Shown piece by piece: positions 1 through 9,089 of a DNA stretch of 64,000 bases. This DNA is from JAATGI01 sp036510675 (GTDB taxonomy: Bacteria > Pseudomonadota > Alphaproteobacteria > ATCC43930 > CGMCC-115725): contig DATCDN010000054.1 in NCBI GenBank assembly GCA_036510675.1, positions 1 to 64,000 of the forward strand, in the 5' to 3' direction. The translations under genes and the position numbers were made by a program. Below the pieces are notes generated by a model. The model saw only the letters and a list, made by a program, of their open reading frames with translations, did no database searches and was not told where the DNA came from. How positions within the stretch are numbered: the first letter of the stretch is position 1; every line of letters begins with the position of its first letter.

Positions 1-3000
1 TGGGGGCTGGAGCCTCCACATCGCAGAGTGCGACGCTGACGGCGCCAACGACAGCCGGCACCTACTATGTCTGGGTTATTGCCGACGATTTTGGCAACGT
101 AACCAACCAAAGCAATCCGAACAATGATCTGGCGCATTCCACTTCCTTCATGGTGACAGGGAATGGCGGAACCACGGACCCTTTCATACCGTACAATGAC
201 CCAACTCCGGCAAGCGTGACTCCTTCCGACGTGGCAGCAGCAGCCATCCAATATGTCGGGGCGTCATGGGCATCGGACAATTGTACCGGCTTGGTATGGG
301 CGGTCTCTGTAGATGTGGGTTCGCCCTTTTACGAAACCATTTCGACGGCCACGAGCGAGCAAGAGACAACTGCCAGCCAGTTGACAGTAGTGCCTGATCC
401 CACTGATGGCTTCACAGTTCCGCCGACCGCTCCGGAAGCTGGCTCATCTTCCGCATGGATGACCCTACCGGCAACTAGCAATTGGCAATCGGTTGTGCAG
501 ATTGGCGACTTAGTAAGAATTCCGAAAAATGTGCTCGCCGGCAGTGAACTCGGACATTCCTTCATCGTGGTCGGCCAGAATGCTCAAGGGCAGTGGGAGG
601 TCGTAGACAACACCGATCCGAACCATGTTGCGGGATCGGGCGACGGACCGATCACGATATCCGAACATACTTTCAATACCGCCAACACACTTTATACGCA
701 GATTCTTAATGCCAGCACCGCGTATGTTAGTCGACTTGTGACCACAGCGGAGTTGACGCCATCGCTGACCAGCGTGTCGCCGGACTCATATCCGGCAGAT
801 AACACCAGCCGCACGATGCAGCTTTTGGGCAGCAATTTCACGCGCGACGATACGCTGACCTTTTCCTATCCAAACGAGACCTCCCAACTCAACCAGCATG
901 CGATCACTTTTATTAACAGCAACGAGATTGACTATTCGTTCGATGACGGTGGCGAAGCCGGCCGATGGAGCGTACAGGTCAACACAGCCGACGGAACTCA
1001 CCATTCCAACGCCCAGCCCTTCACGGTGCCTCCGGGTGAAGGCGGGGGATCGGAGTCAGGAATCGACTATCGGTACGACCCTCCGGCAAGTAACCCGACT
1101 GATGGAAGCGATCCTCTTTCTGCGACAGATATTTCGAAAAATTTTGGATTTGTTGGTGAGTATTTAGGGAGTACCGCCGGTGATCCTTCTTACCTAAGTG
1201 CCGAAAAAGCAAATGAATATATTCAGGCTGGTCTCGGTATTTTTTCCATCTATGAACGCGCAGGTATGGACACCTCTGCCTATTTCACCGAACAAAATGG
1301 AGTGACTGACGGTCAGAATGCCTACAATGATGCTCTGGCTGCTGGTCAGGGGCAGACCCCAGGCTCCGCGATCTATTTTGCAGTCGATTTCGATCCGGGC
1401 AACAATAGTCAGACACTAAATGGCATTACTTCATATTTCGAAGGGATAAAACAAGGCTTTAATAATGCATCAGATGGTAGTCCCGAACTGGCTATAGGAG
1501 TGTACGGAGCGGGGATAACTCTTGAAACAATTAAAGATTCAGACGGCTTGGCAACTTATAGCTGGATGGCGGAGTCCACCGGTTATACCGATTCCAATAC
1601 TTATTCGAATTGGAATCTTAAGCAAGTAATCGATAATTCATTGAAGGGAAATTCGACCTTATTTCCATCTACTACTGCCGCTAATTTTAATAATGTTGTG
1701 TATATCGCTCGTGATCAGACGAACGGTCTACCAATTGGTGCGTGGGGCAACGGCACGTTATCGGCGCCAACGATTTCATCGATCGGTTCGTCGGGCGGGA
1801 GCGATTTGGGCGCGGGCATGACGGTTAGCTTTACGGTCAATATCAGCGAGAGTGTCACGGTGAATACGGCGGGTGGGACACCGGAATTGACGCTCAACGA
1901 CAGTGAGTCGGCGATGTACACGGGTGGTTCGGGGGCCAGTCAGGCTCTCACCTTCGTCTATACAGTGCAGTCGGGCGACAATAGGGCCGACTTGCAGGTG
2001 ACTGACCTCAATCTGAATGGCGCCAGCATCACTGATGGGTCAGGCACGGCGCTCGATGTATCGGGTGCCACCAAAGACACCGGCCTCCAGATCGACACCA
2101 TGAACCCGGTAACCGGTCTGGCATCGTTGGCGGTCTCGGGCAACAGCGCGGCGACGGCGATCGAAATTCTCGCGCCGACGGACAATTTCAGCCTGCCGGC
2201 GCAGCCGGTGACGGTGACGGCGTTGCCAAATGACGGAACGGTGCTGCTGTCGGACGGCAGCACGGCGGTGACCCTGAACGAGGCGTTGTCGGTGGCCCAG
2301 TTGACCGGACTTGAGTTCCAGCCGACCGCGAACCTGTTCGGCACGAGTTCGAGCTTCGGTTACACGGTGACGGACGGTGCCAGCAACAGCGCCCAAAGCA
2401 GCGCGACCCTGACGATCGGGCCCCAGAGCGCGCCGACGCCAGTGACGGTGACGGCGCTGTTCGTGGCGCCGACGACCGGCGATTTAGGGCTGAATCAGCC
2501 GGTGGTGATCGATCTTACGTTGAGTGGCCCGGTCACGGTGACGGGAACCCCGACATTGAGCTTGAACGATAGCGGCATAGCGACCTATGACGCCGGAGCC
2601 TCCACGCCGTCATCAGGGTCGCTGGTGTTCGATTACACGGTCGTTGCGGGCCAGAATACCCCCGCGCTGGCGGTGACCGGCGTCAACCTGCCGGGCGGCG
2701 CCACCATCGAGGATGGCAGCGGCAACAACGCCAATCTCTCGCTTGCCTCGGTCGCCTCGACCTTCAACGGCCTCCAGATCGACGCCATGCAACCGGTGAC
2801 CGGGTTGGCATTGTTGGGGGTCTCCGGCAACCACGCGGCGGTGGCGATCGGAATTCTCGCGCCGACGGACAATTTCAGCCTGCCGGCGCAGCCGGTGACG
2901 GTGACGGCGTTGCCAAATGACGGAACAGTGCTGCTGTCGGACGGCAGCACGGCGGTGACCCTGAACGAGGGGCTGTCGGTGGCACAGTTGACCGGACTTG

Positions 3001-4643
3001 AGTTCCAGCCGGCCGCGAACCTGTTCGGCACGAGTTCGAGCTTCGGTTACACGGTGACGGACGGCGCCCGCAACAGCGCCCAAGGCAGCGCAACCCTGAC
3101 GATCGGGCCCCAGAGCGCGTCGGCGCCAGTGGCGGTGACGGCGCTGTTCGCGACGCCGACGAGCGGTGATTTAGGTCTGAATCAGCCGGTGATGATCGAC
3201 CTTACATTGAGTGGCCCGGTCACGGTGACGGGGACCCCGACATTGAGCTTGAACGATGGCGGCACAGCGACATACGCCGCCGGAGCCTCCACGCCGTCAT
3301 CGGGATCGCTGGTATTCGATTACACCGTTGCCGCGGGCCAAAATACCCTCGCGCTGGCGGTGACCGGCGTCAACCTGCCCGGCGGCGCGACCATCGAGGA
3401 TGGCAGCAGCAACAACGCCAATCTCTCGCTTGCTTCGGTAGCCTCGACCTTCAACGGCCTCCAGATCGACACCTCGGTCCCATCGGTCTCTATCATAAGC
3501 ACCGGCGGCGTCGTTACCCGCATCACGCAGACAATTTCCGGCACCGGAGAGGCCGATACGAATGTAAGGGTACTGGACGGCTCAATCGAAATTGGGACAG
3601 TCACTGTTGATACACTCGGCGAGTGGGTCAGTGTCGTGACGCTGGAGAGCCGCGGTATCAATCGTCTGACCGCGCAAGATACCGACGCGGCCGGCAATGT
3701 CGGCACTAGCAACGCCGTCTCTTACCTCCTAAATGCCCCGGTCGTGTCCGACTTCAATGGCGATGCTGTCTCCGACATTTTATGGCAGAACTCGAATGGT
3801 GCGGCCATGGAATGGCTGATGCGTAACAATGGCAGCTCATATAACCAATCCAATCTTTCCAATCCAGGCGCGGCCTGGTCCGTGGCAGGCATTGGCGATT
3901 TCAGCGGCGACGGCACCTCGGATATTTTGTGGCGCAACACGAATGGGACTGTCGTCGATTGGCTGATGGGCAACGGCGCGGCGGTTAAGGGTGGTGATTT
4001 GGGTAACCCGGGTTCCGACTGGTCTGTAATTGGCATCGGCGATTTCAATGGCGACCGCACATCGGACATTCTGTGGCGTAACACAAATGGGACGGTCGTG
4101 GAGTGGGAGATGAACAATGGCGCCCCGGCCAAAGGCGACTTACTTGCCAATCCTGGGAAGAATTGGGCCGTAGTTGGCATCGGCGATTTCAACGATGACG
4201 GCACGTCGGACATTCTGTGGCAGAACAAGAATGGGACCGTAGTGGAATGGCAGATGAATGGCGGTCAAACGCTCAAGGGTGTCGATCTTGGCAATATGCC
4301 GGGCTGGTCCGTGGCCGGCATCGGCGATTTCAACGGCGACGGTGCGTCGGACATTCTGTGGCGAAATAATAGTGGCAGCCCCAGCGAGCAAATTTGGCTG
4401 ATGAAGAACGATGGTTCATCCTACAATCAAACTCTCCTCAACGATCCGGGTGCCGCTTGGTCCGTGGCCGGAGTCGGCGATTTCAATGGTGACGGTACCT
4501 CCGACATTTTGTGGCGAAACAAGAATGGTACCGTGGTGGAATGGCAGATGAAGAATGGCGCCGCGTCTGGCGCGCTCGATTTAGGCAATCCGGGCAGCGC
4601 CTGGTCTATCCAGAAGGCGATGTCTTCCATCGCGCAAAGCTGA
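1..4643 (+). CDS. Giant secreted modular protein, 3' part (CARDB, NlpC/P60- or CHAP-like, TIG, DUF1906, Ig-like repeats, FG-GAP-like repeats)
   Basis: The reading frame is open at the left edge (first complete codon at base 3), so the true start lies outside the window. An ATG at 150 is internal: the 49 residues before it look like a CARDB-type beta domain. Numbering from that ATG, about 25-200 resembles a cysteine peptidase/amidase of the NlpC/P60 or CHAP type, with candidate residues C45 (DNCTGLVW), H136 (LGHSFIV) and D153. About 203-293 is a TIG/IPT-like domain. About 303-533 is a DUF1906 glycoside-hydrolase-like barrel (GLGIFSIYE, AIYFAVDFD). About 536-1108 holds calcium-adhesin-style Ig/cadherin-like repeats including an almost exact 229-residue duplication, followed by one more Ig-like domain. 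The last 300 residues are six FG-GAP/VCBS-like repeats with the DFNGDGTSDILWRN core. A secreted wall-acting or adhesive protein, probably exported by type I secretion, is likely; the substrate is unknown. Confidence 0.85.
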   Translation, partial: GAGASTSQSATLTAPTTAGTYYVWVIADDFGNVTNQSNPNNDLAHSTSFMVTGNGGTTDPFIPYNDPTPASVTPSDVAAAAIQYVGASWASDNCTGLVWAVSVDVGSPFYETISTATSEQETTASQLTVVPDPTDGFTVPPTAPEAGSSSAWMTLPATSNWQSVVQIGDLVRIPKNVLAGSELGHSFIVVGQNAQGQWEVVDNTDPNHVAGSGDGPITISEHTFNTANTLYTQILNASTAYVSRLVTTAELTPSLTSVSPDSYPADNTSRTMQLLGSNFTRDDTLTFSYPNETSQLNQHAITFINSNEIDYSFDDGGEAGRWSVQVNTADGTHHSNAQPFTVPPGEGGGSESGIDYRYDPPASNPTDGSDPLSATDISKNFGFVGEYLGSTAGDPSYLSAEKANEYIQAGLGIFSIYERAGMDTSAYFTEQNGVTDGQNAYNDALAAGQGQTPGSAIYFAVDFDPGNNSQTLNGITSYFEGIKQGFNNASDGSPELAIGVYGAGITLETIKDSDGLATYSWMAESTGYTDSNTYSNWNLKQVIDNSLKGNSTLFPSTTAANFNNVVYIARDQTNGLPIGAWGNGTLSAPTISSIGSSGGSDLGAGMTVSFTVNISESVTVNTAGGTPELTLNDSESAMYTGGSGASQALTFVYTVQSGDNRADLQVTDLNLNGASITDGSGTALDVSGATKDTGLQIDTMNPVTGLASLAVSGNSAATAIEILAPTDNFSLPAQPVTVTALPNDGTVLLSDGSTAVTLNEALSVAQLTGLEFQPTANLFGTSSSFGYTVTDGASNSAQSSATLTIGPQSAPTPVTVTALFVAPTTGDLGLNQPVVIDLTLSGPVTVTGTPTLSLNDSGIATYDAGASTPSSGSLVFDYTVVAGQNTPALAVTGVNLPGGATIEDGSGNNANLSLASVASTFNGLQIDAMQPVTGLALLGVSGNHAAVAIGILAPTDNFSLPAQPVTVTALPNDGTVLLSDGSTAVTLNEGLSVAQLTGLEFQPAANLFGTSSSFGYTVTDGARNSAQGSATLTIGPQSASAPVAVTALFATPTSGDLGLNQPVMIDLTLSGPVTVTGTPTLSLNDGGTATYAAGASTPSSGSLVFDYTVAAGQNTLALAVTGVNLPGGATIEDGSSNNANLSLASVASTFNGLQIDTSVPSVSIISTGGVVTRITQTISGTGEADTNVRVLDGSIEIGTVTVDTLGEWVSVVTLESRGINRLTAQDTDAAGNVGTSNAVSYLLNAPVVSDFNGDAVSDILWQNSNGAAMEWLMRNNGSSYNQSNLSNPGAAWSVAGIGDFSGDGTSDILWRNTNGTVVDWLMGNGAAVKGGDLGNPGSDWSVIGIGDFNGDRTSDILWRNTNGTVVEWEMNNGAPAKGDLLANPGKNWAVVGIGDFNDDGTSDILWQNKNGTVVEWQMNGGQTLKGVDLGNMPGWSVAGIGDFNGDGASDILWRNNSGSPSEQIWLMKNDGSSYNQTLLNDPGAAWSVAGVGDFNGDGTSDILWRNKNGTVVEWQMKNGAASGALDLGNPGSAWSIQKAMSSIAQS
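2100..3473 (+). repeat. Tandem 687-bp in-gene duplication (two copies)
   Basis: Copy 1 runs from about 2100 to 2786 and copy 2 from about 2787 to 3473, each 687 bp or 229 codons. Long stretches are identical at the DNA level, for example around 2166-2240 and 2853-2927. Each copy encodes one cadherin-like unit (VTALPNDGTVLLSDG) and one Ig-like unit (VTGVNLPGGATIEDG). A more diverged half copy of the second unit precedes the pair at about 1756-2099. The near identity suggests a recent duplication or ongoing gene conversion. Confidence 0.85.
3739..4620 (+). repeat. Six FG-GAP/VCBS-like repeats
   Basis: Six copies of a roughly 48-50-residue unit with core DFNGDGTSDILW and a following NGTVVEWQM-type segment begin near 3750, 3895, 4042, 4186, 4327 and 4477. 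The Asp/Asn-rich D-x-N-G-D-x-x-S-D core is typical of calcium-binding beta-propeller blades. The fifth copy deviates (SGSPSEQIWLM) and resembles the first in its NGSSYNQ tail. Confidence 0.8.
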
Positions 4644-4807
4644 GAAACTGGAAGAGCGGTTGTATTTGAATATCGCAGTCATGACCATAACGACGGCGGC
4701 GTCGCGATGCCCATCCGGCGCATCAGCCGCTGCGCGCGCTTGACGAATTGACTGATACTGGCCCTCCAGTATCAGAAGATGGTCATTAAGCTTGGCGTTG
4801 TGAGCAA

Positions 4808-5010
4808 GATGGCGAGGGATCGTGGCGACAACGCCTTTGTCGAGCGGCGCTGACGCTCGGTCAAATACGAGGAGGTCTATCAGCGGGCCTACGACAACGT
4901 CAGCGAGGCGCGCGCCTCGATCGGCCGATATCTGGACTTCTACAATCGACGACGGCCGCATTCCAGCGTTGACGCTCGGACGCCGGATCGCGCCTACTTC
5001 GACGCGATCA
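4808..5010 (+). pseudogene. IS3-family transposase (OrfB) C-terminal remnant
   Basis: Translation in the frame of base 4854 gives RSVKYEEVYQRAYDNVSEA and then YNRRRPHSSVDARTPDRAYF, which is the classic C-terminus of IS3-family OrfB integrases (the RRPHSSL..TP..AY motif after the DDE core). The frame continues upstream as ARDRGDNAFVERR followed by TGA at 4851-4853, in the place where the family has LW before RSVKYEEVY; this is most simply a nonsense change of a Trp codon. The rest of the transposase is missing. The 160 bp between the giant gene and this remnant (4644-4807) show no gene I can recognise. Confidence 0.75.
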
Positions 5011-5153
5011 TGAGACGAGTCGAGGCGGCCGGCGCGGCGATCGTCAAACCGGCGCGGAAGACATTCTGGGGCGGCTATGCCGGCTATTTTCAGGACCCCG
5101 ACGGTCGCTTGTGGGAGATCGCCTGGAACCCCGCCTTCTTGCCCGAGGCGTAA
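5011..5153 (+). pseudogene. VOC/glyoxalase-family C-terminal fragment, fused in frame to the transposase tail
   Basis: Directly after the transposase remnant, in the same frame, the translation becomes EAAGAAIVKPARKTFWGGY and then AGYFQDPDGRLWEIAWNP, ending at TAA 5151-5153. This is the conserved C-terminal beta strand and metal-binding Glu region of glyoxalase/bleomycin-resistance (VOC) proteins. The N-terminal half is absent. I infer an IS element next to or in a VOC gene followed by deletion; the stop at 4851 means the chimera, if translated at all, would need an internal start. Confidence 0.7.
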
Positions 5154-5190
5154 AGCCAGCGTTCAATCGCCCAATATGAGGATGAGCGGC

Positions 5191-6300
5191 ATGAAGATCA
5201 CCGACCTAAGCATCACGCTGTTTTCCTGGGACGATCTGCCCCCCGTCGTTTATGGGCAGAACGTGCGCTCGTCGAATCCGTCGAGCCAACTGGGCCTCGT
5301 CGAGATCAGCACCGATGCCGGCATTGTCGGCCACGCGTTTCTCGGCGCCTCCTATACGTCGGCGGCCGCGGATGCGCCCCGCCTGATCGACGCGCTGAAA
5401 CCGCTGGTGATGGGCGAGGACCCGCTCGACCGCGAGCGGCTGTACCGTTGCCTGTGGCAGCGGGTGCGCGCCAGCTCCGTGCGCGCCGTCGGCGCGGTGG
5501 ACATCGCGCTGTGGGATATTGCCGGCAAGGCCGCCAACATGCCGATCCATCACCTGCTCGGCTCCTACCGGAAGAGCCTGCCGGCCTATGCCTCCTCGCC
5601 CGCCTGGCCGAACGCCGAGGCCTATTGCGAGGAGGCGCTGCATTGGCGGGCGCGCGGGGTCAACGCCTATAAGATTCATGCCCATGGAACCGTGCGCGCC
5701 GACATCGCCATCTGCGCCGCCGTGCGCCGCGCGGTCGGCGACGATCATGTGCTGATGCTCGATTCCGGCTGGGCCTATGATTATCCCGACGCGCTGAAGG
5801 TCGGTCGCGCCATCGAGGCCTTGGGCTTTCACTGGTTTGAGGACCCGTTGGGCGAATGGTCGATCCCCAACTATGTCAAGCTGCGCCAGAAACTGGACAT
5901 TCCGCTGATGGCGACGGAGTTGCCGTTCGCCGGGTTCGAGACCTATGCGCCGTGGCTGATGGCGCAGGCGACCGATTACCTGCGCGGCGATGTCGCCTTC
6001 AAGGGCGGCATCACCACCATGGTGAAGACGGCGCATCTCGCCGAGGGCTTCGGCATGAATTACGAAATCCACCATGGCAGCAATTCGCTGAACAATATCG
6101 CCAACCTGCACGTCGCGGCGGCGATCCGGAATTGCGAATATTTCGAGGTGCTGCTGCCCGATTCCAACAACAAATACGGGCTGGTGCAGGATATCGAGGT
6201 CGATGGCGATGGGTTGGTCCATGTCCCGATGGGACCCGGCCTTGGCGCGACCATCGATTTCGACCTGATTCAGCGAAAGAAGGTCGCGGTCCTGCGCTGA
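5191..6300 (+). CDS. Mandelate racemase/muconate lactonizing enzyme-family protein (enolase superfamily)
   Basis: A 369-residue enolase-superfamily enzyme. Such enzymes abstract the proton alpha to a carboxylate with Mg2+ help, giving racemases, cycloisomerases or acid-sugar dehydratases. Metal ligands are D191 (MLDSG), E217 (FEDP) and E243 (ATELPF). A D267/H294 dyad (LRGDVAF, EIHHGSN) fits the mandelate-racemase subgroup. The second catalytic motif reads K161-I-H163 (YKIHAHG) rather than KxK. The start is set by GAGGA seven bases before ATG 5191; in-frame ATGs at 5176 and 5182 are less well placed. The gene converges on the Rieske gene with a 12-bp gap. The substrate cannot be read from sequence. 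Confidence 0.88.
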   Translation: MKITDLSITLFSWDDLPPVVYGQNVRSSNPSSQLGLVEISTDAGIVGHAFLGASYTSAAADAPRLIDALKPLVMGEDPLDRERLYRCLWQRVRASSVRAVGAVDIALWDIAGKAANMPIHHLLGSYRKSLPAYASSPAWPNAEAYCEEALHWRARGVNAYKIHAHGTVRADIAICAAVRRAVGDDHVLMLDSGWAYDYPDALKVGRAIEALGFHWFEDPLGEWSIPNYVKLRQKLDIPLMATELPFAGFETYAPWLMAQATDYLRGDVAFKGGITTMVKTAHLAEGFGMNYEIHHGSNSLNNIANLHVAAAIRNCEYFEVLLPDSNNKYGLVQDIEVDGDGLVHVPMGPGLGATIDFDLIQRKKVAVLR

Positions 6301-6312
6301 CGGTTGGGGGCG

Positions 6313-7584
6313 CTAGACCGTCCAGACCGGCTTCGCGAGACCGTCGATCAGCGCGTCGCGCGCCCAGTCCTCGATCGGCACCGCGCGGTCGAGGAGGATA
6401 CTCGCCGCCCGCACCCGATGCGTCGCGGCGCGCAGCGCCGGCGGCTCTACCCCCGCCGCCAGATCGGTCGCCGCCCGATAGAGGACGCGCCGCGCCATCG
6501 CGATCGGGGCATCCGTCGCCACGAGATGTTCGCGGGCATAATCCTGCAGCGATCCCATGCTCTCCTGCAACGAGGAATCCTGAAACGAGAAGCCGGCGAC
6601 GCCGCTGAACGAGCGCTTTTCCTTTTGCGCCTGGCGATCGATCAGCCAGTCATTGTCAGGATTGGCAAGCGGATAGAAGGTGCCAGGCACCGCCTTGAAA
6701 TGAATGCCCTGCCCGTCGCGCATCGCCGCCAGCTCATCCTCGGGCAACGGCCGGTCGGGCAGGAAATTGATGCTCCACGCCCAGCAGCTTTCATCGTCGA
6801 TCGGGACCCAGATATGCCCGCCCAGCGCATGCGGGCCGAAGGGCGGGATCAGCGTGAACCAGGGAAAAATCCACTGGGTCACGCGCCAGTAATAGGAATC
6901 GGGCTCGCCGTTGCGCCGGCCATGGATGGTGAGGCCGTGCGGCGCCTCGTCGATGGTGAAGACCGCCGCGCCGTCGCCGCGGATATATTTATTGGCGCCG
7001 GCCTCGCGATGCATCGGATCGGTCTCGAGCTCATAGCGATGCACCCACGAGGCATGGGTCGTGTCGATGCCGCCCTCCATCGCCTGCAGATAGCCGCTCG
7101 CCTGATAGCGCTTGGTGACATAGCGCTGGCTTTCCGGCAGCAGCGACCATTCGAGTTCCGGCGGCTCCGGCCGCTGGTCGGGCGGCCCGAGATAGGCCCA
7201 GACGATGCCGCCGCGCGCGGTACAGGGATAGGCATTGATGCTCATGGTCGGGGCGAGATGCGGCGCCGATGGCAGCTCGACGCAGCGTCCCGCGATATCG
7301 TATTTCCAGCCATGATAGGCGCAGCGAATGCCGCATTCCTCGTTGCGGCCGAGGAACAGCGAGGCGCCGCGATGGGCGCAAAATTCATCGACCAGGCCGA
7401 TGCGGCCGTCGGTGTCACGAAATGCCAGCAGCTTCTCACCGAGAATGCGGACCCGCACCGGCGGGCAATCAGGCTCCGCGATCTCGCTCTCAAGCAGCGC
7501 CGGGACCCAGTAGCGGCGGAGCAATTTCCCCATCGGCGTATCGGCGCCGGTGCGAATCAACAGGTCGGTCATTTCGGTGCGCAT
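6313..7584 (-). CDS. Rieske [2Fe-2S] aromatic ring-hydroxylating oxygenase, alpha subunit (phthalate 4,5-dioxygenase-like)
   Basis: About 423 residues. The Rieske cluster ligands are visible as C69-x-H71 and C88-x2-H91 (FCAHRG, CAYHGWKYD). The mononuclear iron site is indicated by D174/H177/H182 (GGIDTTHASWVH). The N-terminus (MTDLLIRTGADTPMGKLLRR) matches the phthalate/3-chlorobenzoate-type oxygenases, which take electrons from a separate reductase. No reductase gene is in the window. The start ATG 7584 is chosen by family alignment; a GTG 18 bp upstream is possible. The gene follows livF by 36 bp and is probably the last gene of the LIV importer operon, which suggests that it oxidises the imported compound. 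Confidence 0.88.
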   Translation of the reverse strand: MRTEMTDLLIRTGADTPMGKLLRRYWVPALLESEIAEPDCPPVRVRILGEKLLAFRDTDGRIGLVDEFCAHRGASLFLGRNEECGIRCAYHGWKYDIAGRCVELPSAPHLAPTMSINAYPCTARGGIVWAYLGPPDQRPEPPELEWSLLPESQRYVTKRYQASGYLQAMEGGIDTTHASWVHRYELETDPMHREAGANKYIRGDGAAVFTIDEAPHGLTIHGRRNGEPDSYYWRVTQWIFPWFTLIPPFGPHALGGHIWVPIDDESCWAWSINFLPDRPLPEDELAAMRDGQGIHFKAVPGTFYPLANPDNDWLIDRQAQKEKRSFSGVAGFSFQDSSLQESMGSLQDYAREHLVATDAPIAMARRVLYRAATDLAAGVEPPALRAATHRVRAASILLDRAVPIEDWARDALIDGLAKPVWTV

Positions 7585-7620
7585 CGACGGGGCTCGCTCC
7601 ACGATTATCGGTACATTATC

Positions 7621-8330
<710 letters not shown>

Positions 8331-8334
<4 letters not shown>

Positions 8335-9089
8335 GGTGGCACGCCACCGTCGCCGAGATAGGCGGTGCGTACCGCCGCGTTGGCGCGAATCTCCGCCGGC
8401 GTGCCGGTGGCGATGGCGCGGCCATAGACCAGCACCGTGATCCGGTCGGCCAGCGCGAACACCGCCGCCATGTCATGTTCGACCAGAAGGATCGTGAGCC
8501 GGGTCTTGAGATCGCGCAGCAAGGCCACGAGGCGATTGCTTTCCTCGGGTCCCATCCCCGCCATCGGCTCGTCGAGCAGCAGCACGCGCGGCTCGCTGGC
8601 CAGCGCCATGGCGATTTCAAGCTGGCGATGCTCGCCATGGCTGAGATCGCCGGCGATGCGCTCCGCCCTGCCCGCCAGCCCAACCAGCGACAACAGCGCC
8701 TCGGCCGCCCGGCGCAACCCCTGGTCCTTCCGCGCGTCGCGCCAGAAGCGGAAGGAATGCCCGCGATGGATTTGAACCGCCAGCGCGACATTGTCGCGGG
8801 CGCTCATGTCATGAAAAATCGAGGTGATCTGAAACGATCGGGCGAGGCCGAGCTGGGCGCGCCGATGCGTCGGCATCCCGGTAATGTCGCGCCCCGCGAA
8901 CAGCACGCGACCCGATTGCGGCTTGATGTCGCCCATGAGCTGGCCAATCAGCGTCGTCTTGCCGGCGCCGTTCGGCCCGATCAACGCATGCACCTCCCCC
9001 GGCGCGACCGCGAGGCTGACGCGGTCGGTCGCGACCAGCGCGCCGAACCGCTTGACCAGCGCATCGGTCGCCAGGATCGGCTCAGTCAC
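8331..9089 (-). CDS. livG: Branched-chain amino acid-type ABC transporter ATPase LivG
   Basis: 252 residues from GTG 9089, the second ATPase of the LIV-type importer. Walker A GPNGAGKT (38-45), signature LSHGEHRQ (149-156; LSxGE with His), Walker B LLLDEPMAGMG. The GTG start overlaps the last eight bases of the permease gene; a longer start at 9134 would add a Cys/Arg-rich peptide unlike the family. It sits between the fused permease and livF in a continuous minus-strand operon. Confidence 0.9.

Noticed and set aside
2100..3473. Repeats considered as a CRISPR or transposon signal
   Set aside because: The period is 687 bp and in frame with coding beta domains; it is a protein-repeat duplication.
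5206..6222. Minus-strand open frame of 338 codons
   Set aside because: Antisense shadow of the enolase-superfamily gene, no recognisable domain.
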